Shown piece after piece: positions 58,030 to 64,000 of a stretch of DNA of 64,000 bases (within the stretch, counting starts at the first letter, position 1; each line of letters begins with the position of its first letter). The notes under the pieces were generated by a model. The model worked only from the letters and a program-made list of their open reading frames with translations, searched no databases and was not told the origin of the DNA. The stretch is from Thraustochytrium sp. TN22 (lineage: Eukaryota > Sar > Bigyra > Thraustochytrida > Thraustochytriidae). Made by a program: the position numbers and the translations under genes. The stretch covers positions 186,001 through 250,000 of the forward strand of contig JABLUY010000015.1 of assembly GCA_013306675.1 (NCBI GenBank), read 5' to 3'.

Positions 58030-61000
58030 CTATGTTAGCATGGACCTCACTGGCGACGCAGAAAGGAGCTGCTCCACCACGGCATTCGCGCTCTCTCGCG
58101 CCTCTTGGTGGCAAGCACGTAGCTTGTCCAGCGCTTGCGCGAGCTGCTTGCGGTCCAACGCGCTCGCAATCTTGAGTGTGGCGTGAAGGTCCGCCTGCGT
58201 CAGCTCAGCAAGCATGACGCCGTCGACCTTGTTGCGGTCAAAAGTTGCGATCGTTGCCGGCGCGAGCCCAGGAATGCCGCGTAGCCACTGCATCACCTGC
58301 GCGGACGTCCAGGATTCTAGGTGCGCGCCACCAGAGCCACGGGCCCCGCTGGCGCCCTGCGCTTCGTCATGTGAGGCCAACTGTGCTAGTGCCTGTGAAG
58401 CACGCATGTTTGCGCGGTTCTTGCTGCATCGCGCTTCGTGCTTGGGCACGTCGCGCTGAATGATCACCATCTCGCAGAACTGGCACTTGGACGGAAGCCA
58501 GTCGCACGATAGGCGGTGCCCCTCAACCTCCGCCGCGCTGATGTATTCATCGCAGTGCTCGCACTTGTTTCCCAGATGTGCTGCGGGAGAAGCTCCGATG
58601 CTTGAGGCACTCGGACCGCTGCTGGCTGTGCTGCCAACGCAACGCCTCTCATGCGCCCGGAGCTCTGGCGCCGGCATTGACTTCCCACACTGCGAGCACG
58701 ACACCGGCCGCTTGTCGCAGACCTTTTCATGCAGTGCGGCCGTGTTCTTGCCGGGCAGGATGCGCTTGCAGTATTGGCACGGAACCGTGCCTGCAATAGG
58801 CTTGGGCGGGAGCCTCTGAGCCGCCGCCGTACGTGCGGTTCCGGACGCCACTGCCGGCGCTGGGATGCTGTCCTCGCTTGCATCATCGCTCACGGACTCG
58901 CAGTCCTCACCGGCGGCCTTGGCCGCTTCCTCATCGTCCTCGTTCTCATCTTCACCGGAAGCTTCTTGATCCTCTCTCGTGTCTCCAATCTCTTGGTGCA
59001 TGTTCTGTGCACAGTCTTCCTCTTCGTCCCCATCTTCGTCTTTGACTTCGTTCTCGATCTCGCCCTCGCCCTCGTCCTCATTCTCGTCCTCATCCTCGCT
59101 TCCGTCGCCGTCTTCATCCTCGTTATCCTCATCCTCATCCACATCCTCATCCACATCCTCATCCACATCCTCGTCCACATCCTCGTCCTCATCCACATCC
59201 TCATCCACATCCTCGTCCTCGGCCTTGTCCTCGAGCGTTCCAAACCCTTCGACCTCGTTCTCGTCTTCGCTGCTGACCTGCCGCGCCACGGCTGCCAACT
59301 TGGGCGCCTCACGAGGTGCTAAAGGTTGAGCCTGCGCATGGGCATATGTGCGGAGCGCGTGAGGTGGAGGAGGTGTCTTCGGTGGAGGTGGCTGAAAACG
59401 AGCTGCGGGCGCAGCTCCGGAGCGGGGCGCCGTCTGGTGGGATACACCAGACGCTCCGCGCGCCACCTGGGACTCGCCAGACACTCTGCACGCGGCTTGG
59501 GAGACTGGAGTGCCGGACGCTCCGCGCGTCACCTGGTTCTCCTTCCACTTCTTCTCGAACTGCTCCAGGCGCTTGCGGACCGCCGCGAGCTCCTCCTGGC
59601 GCTTCGCCTCCCGCTCAAGTTGCTGAGGCGTGCGCGCAGACGCGGACGCCGTCGTGCTCGAGGCCGAGGCCGATGAGACGGCCCGCGCGGACTGCGGACG
59701 GGCGGCAGGCCTGGCCGTCACGCCTGGTATCGTGTATCCAAGGGTCTTAGCACCGGCGGTCGGATCGCGTCGAGGCGAAGCGAGATCCTGCTGACTCACA
59801 GTTGTGGTGATGGGTTCCGGGATGAGTCCAGCGCTGTTGGTCGTCGTCTTGTTGCTGGCGCGCTCCTGGGCGCGCGCAAGCGCCTCGAGGTGCTCATGAT
59901 TCGCCTTCTCTTGAAGTGCCTGGTTGGAATGGCAGAGCCGCTCCACGCGGCCAAGGCGCTCACCGGAGCGCTTCTGATCGATCACAAGCCGAGCTACCTC
60001 CGCCATGAGCTGCTCGACCCTGGTATCCGGTGCAGCCGGAGCACGCGCTAACTCCCGGAGATTCTCTTGCTCGCGCGAGAGCGCCTCCACACTCTCCTTT
60101 TGCTCACGCGAGAGCGCCTCCACACTCTCCTTTTGCTCGCGCGAGAGCGCCTCCACACTCTCCTTTTGCTCGCGCGAAAGCGCCTCCACACTCTCCTTGG
60201 TCTGCCGCGCTTGCTCCCTCGCTTGATTGGTGAGTTGCTCCAGCTCGCGCTTGAGCCCCTGCAGCTCCATATCAAGGCCTCCGAGAGCCTCCTGCAGCTT
60301 TGGCGCGATAGCCGACGCGTTCTGCTCCTGTGTGTCTTTTGCCTCGCGCTGCATTGTGGTAAGCTCCGCCTTCAGAGCATGCAAGTCGGCCCGCACCATG
60401 GTCCTGAGGTCGTCTGCGCCGGCCTGTGCTCGTGCAGCATGTTTTGCATCCAAATCTGCGCAAGCTGCCTCCAGCATCTGCACAGTGAGGCGGCGGACAA
60501 CCTCCTCGATATGGCCGTCGTCCTCAGGATCCCCCTTGCACGCGCTGCACGGGCGCTGTTGAAATTCCTCAAGTCCCTGCTCGAGCGCCGCAAGGCGCTG
60601 CATCAGTTCCGCAGCAGGGAGCATAGAAGGCGGCGCGAGTTGCGGCGTTGGGGGTTGCGGTGGTGGCGGCGGTGGCGGTGGCGTTGGCGGCAGCGCCCCG
60701 GCCGCGCTTGGCTGGCCCTGCCGGGGCGCGGGTGGAGTGCAACTCGGGCCCGAACTCGGACCAGGGATGTGGGCATTGAGAGCACTTGCTGGGCTGCGCG
60801 TAATGAGCCCAACGTATTGGCGCTGGCACTCGTGCAGACGCTTGTCGAGGTGCTGTGTCTCGCGCAGCAACGAGAGCGCCGCATCCTTCTCGACGCTATG
60901 GATGCGCTCAGAGAGCTTGGCCTCGACAACCTCCAGACGACCCATGAGCCACTCGCGTACCTCGATAGAGCCCTGCTGCACAGCAGAAGCCGTAGCGCCG

Positions 61001-61803
61001 CGTGGGCTGTCGTGGATCAGCGTCCTTGCAAGTGCCGCGTCGGCCTCAGCACGGGACACGCGCATCTGCAGCTCACGGAGGTTTTGCGACCAGTCCGCCG
61101 CGAAGACCTCAAACATCTGTGCTAGTGCCCCATGCAGGCCGTCGCGCGACGGTCCCCATGCACCGCTGCCTCCCACAGTTTCCACGCGCCCCCTGAGAGT
61201 CTCGCACGTGGCCCCGAGCTCCTCGGTGATGACCTGCGTCCGCTGCAGAGCAGCGGCGGTCTGGCGCTTCCAACGTTCGGAGGCAGCAAGCTCGGCCTGG
61301 AGTCGCAGTAGGTGAGCATGATCCTCGTCTCGTGCTTGTTGCAAGGTCTGACACATGGCCGCCACCTCCTCAAACTTGCCCAGGAGCTCCTGTACGAGTC
61401 GCGCAGAGCTGCGCGCGTCCTCGCGCGTCTCGTGCAGCGCCTGATTCACGGAAGCCGCAGAGGCGCAACGCTCCTTGCTCTCGAGGCGGATTTGCCCGAC
61501 AAGGTCGTCCAACGCGCCCTCGGTGCTGGAGTGCGAAGTCCACCACTCCTGGCCATCCTTCAGACTGGGCGACGAAACGAACGCCACCGTTGTGACTGGC
61601 GACGAATCGGAGGCCGCCGCGTCGCAGCACTGCCGGTGCGAGCCACGGTCACGGCTGCATCCACGCCTCCTCGCCTTGGTCTCCTCCACGCGCAGACCGT
61701 CTTGCAGCGCAAAGGTAGCCGGGTCGTCGAGAATGGTCGCGAGCTTGCGCTCCCAGGTTCTGCGCGAGGATGTGGACGGCGCGAACGAAGAGGGCGAGTC
61801 CAT
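58030..61803 (-). CDS. Large coiled-coil scaffold with acidic repeats, CX2C zinc fingers and C-terminal SAM domain
   Basis: 1,257 residues from the ATG at 61803. Order: coiled coil with many charged heptads (about 90-345), a proline tract (about 350-385), more coiled coil including four 11-residue ESVEALSREQK units (about 535-578), a Ser/Pro/Ala region, an Asp/Glu repeat (about 858-935, DEDVDEDVDE), then four zinc-binding modules. Each module is CX2C plus H and C. The first two are at about 1005-1055 (CQYCKRILPGKNTAALHEKVC; CSQCGKSMPAPELRAHERRC) and the next two at about 1077-1132 (CEHCDEYI; CQFCEMVI). A SAM domain (about 1163-1232, WTSAQVMQWLRGIPGL) follows. The fingers resemble C2HC or TRAF-type modules used in protein interaction, and SAM domains oligomerise. 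A scaffold or signalling role is likely; no named ortholog recognised. Confidence 0.87.
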   Translation of the reverse strand: MDSPSSFAPSTSSRRTWERKLATILDDPATFALQDGLRVEETKARRRGCSRDRGSHRQCCDAAASDSSPVTTVAFVSSPSLKDGQEWWTSHSSTEGALDDLVGQIRLESKERCASAASVNQALHETREDARSSARLVQELLGKFEEVAAMCQTLQQARDEDHAHLLRLQAELAASERWKRQTAAALQRTQVITEELGATCETLRGRVETVGGSGAWGPSRDGLHGALAQMFEVFAADWSQNLRELQMRVSRAEADAALARTLIHDSPRGATASAVQQGSIEVREWLMGRLEVVEAKLSERIHSVEKDAALSLLRETQHLDKRLHECQRQYVGLITRSPASALNAHIPGPSSGPSCTPPAPRQGQPSAAGALPPTPPPPPPPPQPPTPQLAPPSMLPAAELMQRLAALEQGLEEFQQRPCSACKGDPEDDGHIEEVVRRLTVQMLEAACADLDAKHAARAQAGADDLRTMVRADLHALKAELTTMQREAKDTQEQNASAIAPKLQEALGGLDMELQGLKRELEQLTNQAREQARQTKESVEALSREQKESVEALSREQKESVEALSREQKESVEALSREQENLRELARAPAAPDTRVEQLMAEVARLVIDQKRSGERLGRVERLCHSNQALQEKANHEHLEALARAQERASNKTTTNSAGLIPEPITTTVSQQDLASPRRDPTAGAKTLGYTIPGVTARPAARPQSARAVSSASASSTTASASARTPQQLEREAKRQEELAAVRKRLEQFEKKWKENQVTRGASGTPVSQAACRVSGESQVARGASGVSHQTAPRSGAAPAARFQPPPPKTPPPPHALRTYAHAQAQPLAPREAPKLAAVARQVSSEDENEVEGFGTLEDKAEDEDVDEDVDEDEDVDEDVDEDVDEDVDEDEDNEDEDGDGSEDEDENEDEGEGEIENEVKDEDGDEEEDCAQNMHQEIGDTREDQEASGEDENEDDEEAAKAAGEDCESVSDDASEDSIPAPAVASGTARTAAAQRLPPKPIAGTVPCQYCKRILPGKNTAALHEKVCDKRPVSCSQCGKSMPAPELRAHERRCVGSTASSGPSASSIGASPAAHLGNKCEHCDEYISAAEVEGHRLSCDWLPSKCQFCEMVIIQRDVPKHEARCSKNRANMRASQALAQLASHDEAQGASGARGSGGAHLESWTSAQVMQWLRGIPGLAPATIATFDRNKVDGVMLAELTQADLHATLKIASALDRKQLAQALDKLRACHQEARESANAVVEQLLSASPVRSMLT
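59111..59230. repeat. Coding repeat: Asp/Glu-Val hexa- to octadecanucleotide array
   Basis: Repeated cctcatccacat-type units on the + strand encode the DEDVDEDVDE run of the SAM/zinc-finger protein. Low sequence divergence among units indicates recent expansion. Confidence 0.85.
60069..60200. repeat. Coding repeat: four tandem 33-base units
   Basis: Four 33-base copies differ by only one or two bases and encode the 11-residue unit ESVEALSREQK in the coiled coil. This is an exact 11-residue hendecad, compatible with a continuous coiled coil. Confidence 0.92.
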
Positions 61804-62297
61804 CGCCCCGAAACCCACTCGGCAGCGCCGCGCCGCGCCGTCGCGTCGCGTCGCGTCGCGTCGCGCGCCTCGCGCGCCACGGAGGCGCTCTGCGTCTTCA
61901 CGCGCCCCCCGCCCACCTAGCCGTTGCTGGCGAGGACGGCAGCGTAGTGACCACTAGCCTAACGTTACATGTGAATGGTGGGTGACCCCCCGCCGGCCGG
62001 GCCGGCGCGGGGGCAGGCCGCCGTGGCCGTGACCTTGACACGACACTGCAGCGTCAGCAGTGCGAGTGATGCCACGGCGAACACGATTGCAGCCGCCTCC
62101 AAAGACTCCGACTGCAAAGATGCAAGGAAAAATCGCCATGCAGCTGCAGCGGCCCGTGCCCGTGCCAGAGGTGCGTGTTCAGGACTGACAGCGAGACAAA
62201 AAAAAAGATGAGGAATCAAGAGAGAGGATAGAGGGAACATGATCGCAAGTGCGTTATCGAGCATTCATGCTTGTCCATCCGCGTCGAACGGGGACGG
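61804..62297. other. Intergenic between PUM3-like stop and SAM-protein start
   Basis: 494 bases. A (GCGTC)n run at about 61840-61866 lies just upstream of the SAM-protein ATG, and a CTGACAGCGA near-copy of the motif is at 62185-62194. No gene seen. Confidence 0.6.
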
Positions 62298-64000
62298 TCA
62301 GGCGGCGAGCTTTGTCCTAAGTACACTGAGGCCGGCCGACGTAGCGGCCAACTTGGCCTTTTTGGTCTCCTTGGGGACAAGCTCGGCGAGCGAAGCTCGG
62401 ACCGAAGCCTCCGTGTCGGGGTGGTCCAGGAGCGCGATGAGCAAGAAGCAGGCGGCGTTGACGGCGAGCATCTCGGAGGCGCGCGGCTTGAGAGTCTCCC
62501 AGAGGCGCTGCGCGAAACCGGCCCGGTCGTCAGCATCGCGCTGCGCCTCGGCCACGAGAAGGCGCTTGAGCGCGCGCTGCTGCAGAGGCTGCTCGGCGAG
62601 CTGCGGCTGCGCCGTAATGACTGCCAGCACCTCTTCCATGAGCGAGGGAGCCCAGGTCGCCACGAGGACCTCGACGAGCAGCTCGAGCCCACGCGGCTCG
62701 CCGATCAGGGCCTCGACGTTGTCCTGCAGCGCCTTGGCCAGAGGGAAGCCAGCGTCCTCGCGCAGCTCGGCAGCGCGAGCCTCCGAGTCCTTTTTGGAGG
62801 TCCCGGGCGCCGGCTGGATGGCCTCGAACTCGAGACGCCCAAAGTAGCGCTTGACTTCGTGCGTGAGCGCTTGCATGTAGACGAGGCGGGCCGACGCCGC
62901 AGTTCCGGGCACCTGCACCGAGGCGACAAGTCGTGCGAGGACTTGCTCGTCGAGCATCTCCGGGAGGACACTCTTCTTGAGGAGCACGGTATCGTCGACC
63001 GTCGCAAAGAGCGCCGCCACAGCCAAATAGCCGGACTCGTGGAAGCAGAGCTCGGCGAGGTGGCCCTTGAAGAGGCGAACATACTTCTTGCGTTCCTTGG
63101 CTGGCGCGTGCGCGATGCAGCGCGCCACGGTGAAGGCGCCGTCGGGGGTGGAGATCATGGCGAGCGAAGCCTCTGCCACAAGCGGCACGAGCTCACTCAG
63201 CATGGTGGCCTCCGGAGCCACCTTGGACGTGCTATCTTCAGCGTCGCCAACTTTGTCCCCTTCAGCAGCCCCCTCCGATTGGACGGTCTCCGCCTCTTGT
63301 GCGAGATTCACCTCGCAGAGCTCCACAAGCGAGCGCGCGATGGTGTGAGCGAAAGCGTAACGCAGAATGCCCTTCTCGGCCTGCTTCACAACGATTCGAT
63401 GCAGGTTGGCCAGCGCGGCGCGGCGCTTCTTGAGGTCCATGCCCAGGAACATGGCCCGCGCGTTGGGCTTCTTGGCCACGCCCGAGGTCTCCTGCTGGCC
63501 GAAGATGACGAATTCGTGGCCAAAAAACTCGAGGCGCAGCTTCGCAAGCAGGACGGGCACGGACACCGCTGCCGCGGGCGCGGCCGGCGTCTCGGCGCCC
63601 TCGCGCTTCTGACGCTTGAGCGCGGCACGGCCGCGCTTTGTCTTGGCCACCTCCACGTCGCAATGCGAAAAGGCGTAGTCTAGAACACGCGAGCCGCAAT
63701 TGTGCGTCGCGAGGCGGCCCACATGGCCGCGCAGCTCGTTGAGCAGGCGCACGCGCTGGCGCTCGTCCGAGTAACGCAGGAGCGCAATGATCAGGAAGCA
63801 GGCGTACTTGTCTTTGGCCAGCGTCACGACCTTGCCGTCAAGCTCCGTCAAGATGGCCTCCTGCGCCTCGGCGTCGCCGTACCGGAAGCATGTCTGCACG
63901 CTGCGGCTCGCGTCGTGCTTCATGACGAACTTGTGCATGCGGCCCTTGAGCATGCGGAAAATGTCCCGCGCAGCCTTGCGCTTATCCTCCTCGCTCGTCT
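62298..64000 (-). CDS. PUM3/Puf6-family Pumilio-repeat protein (5' end beyond window)
   Basis: At least 566 residues are visible; the frame continues upstream off the right edge (TSEEDKRKAARDIFRMLKGRM), so the N-terminus is missing. Puf repeats begin with KFVMKHDASRSVQTCFRYGD, then KDKYACFLIIALLRY and LATHNCGSRVLDYAFSHCDVE. These match the PUM3/Puf6 subfamily rather than classical 3'UTR-binding Pumilio proteins. The later part includes the CPL-type region (RYFGRLEFEAIQP and the C-terminal ACFLLIALLDH helix). The protein binds rRNA or other structured nucleic acid without sequence specificity and acts in large-subunit ribosome biogenesis in the nucleolus. An Ala/Arg-Lys-rich insert (KRGRAALKRQKREGAETPAA) separates early repeats. 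It ends LRTKLAA. Confidence 0.9.
   Translation of the reverse strand, partial: TSEEDKRKAARDIFRMLKGRMHKFVMKHDASRSVQTCFRYGDAEAQEAILTELDGKVVTLAKDKYACFLIIALLRYSDERQRVRLLNELRGHVGRLATHNCGSRVLDYAFSHCDVEVAKTKRGRAALKRQKREGAETPAAPAAAVSVPVLLAKLRLEFFGHEFVIFGQQETSGVAKKPNARAMFLGMDLKKRRAALANLHRIVVKQAEKGILRYAFAHTIARSLVELCEVNLAQEAETVQSEGAAEGDKVGDAEDSTSKVAPEATMLSELVPLVAEASLAMISTPDGAFTVARCIAHAPAKERKKYVRLFKGHLAELCFHESGYLAVAALFATVDDTVLLKKSVLPEMLDEQVLARLVASVQVPGTAASARLVYMQALTHEVKRYFGRLEFEAIQPAPGTSKKDSEARAAELREDAGFPLAKALQDNVEALIGEPRGLELLVEVLVATWAPSLMEEVLAVITAQPQLAEQPLQQRALKRLLVAEAQRDADDRAGFAQRLWETLKPRASEMLAVNAACFLLIALLDHPDTEASVRASLAELVPKETKKAKLAATSAGLSVLRTKLAA

Overview
The window is GC-rich, gene-dense, nearly intron-free nuclear DNA from a single-celled eukaryote that builds a motile flagellum. 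Evidence for a eukaryote: a mitochondrial VDAC porin, a RIB72/EFHC doublet-microtubule protein, an RP2-like TBCC protein, a BART-domain ARL-effector-type protein, a pepsin-type protease and one clear GT-AG intron. The compact intron-poor layout, high GC and abundant tetranucleotide microsatellites fit a labyrinthulomycete (thraustochytrid) stramenopile best. That placement is inference from style and gene content; no rRNA or organelle marker is present. No transposon, viral fossil, CRISPR array, tRNA or rRNA was recognised.

Layout. (1) 1-28410, minus strand: one uninterrupted reading frame of 9,470 codons that starts with a signal peptide and is still open at base 1. It is a giant secreted or surface protein made of fibronectin type III (FN3) domains, about 44 copies of a roughly 75-85 residue 'FTL..FDAS..ALE..VTF' module, filamin-type Ig repeats and three PA14 domains. 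(2) 29727-37425: a RIB72-like ciliary protein with extra EF-hands, an SH3/coiled-coil protein with one intron, a cyclase/kynurenine-formamidase family enzyme with a C-terminal anchor, and a secreted GPI-type mucin-like protein. (3) 37426-40261: 2.8 kb of microsatellite-rich DNA without a convincing gene. (4) 40262-50860, all minus: alpha/beta hydrolase, VDAC, GH27 alpha-galactosidase, membrane-anchored acylphosphatase, two tandem theta-like GSTs, and an OTU deubiquitinase with a zinc knuckle. (5) 51742-57853: BART-domain protein, mitochondrial-type PP2C phosphatase, an assembly gap inside a pentamer repeat, a membrane-anchored aspartyl protease (minus) and an RP2-like TBCC protein. (6) 58030-64000, minus: a large coiled-coil/acidic/zinc-finger/SAM scaffold, and the C-terminal part of a PUM3/Puf6 Pumilio protein running off the right edge.

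Themes. Three genes point to the flagellum: RIB72-like, BART and RP2-like. The last two belong to families acting on ARL2/ARL3 GTPases and lie about 5 kb apart. The most unusual feature is repeated 'domain inside a domain' architecture. In the giant protein FN3 domains are split by one or more FTL modules, and each PA14 sits inside a filamin repeat. In the RIB72-like protein a pair of EF-hands sits inside the third DM10 domain. A short palindromic sequence (TCACTGTCAGTGA type) recurs in many intergenic regions and is a candidate regulatory element.
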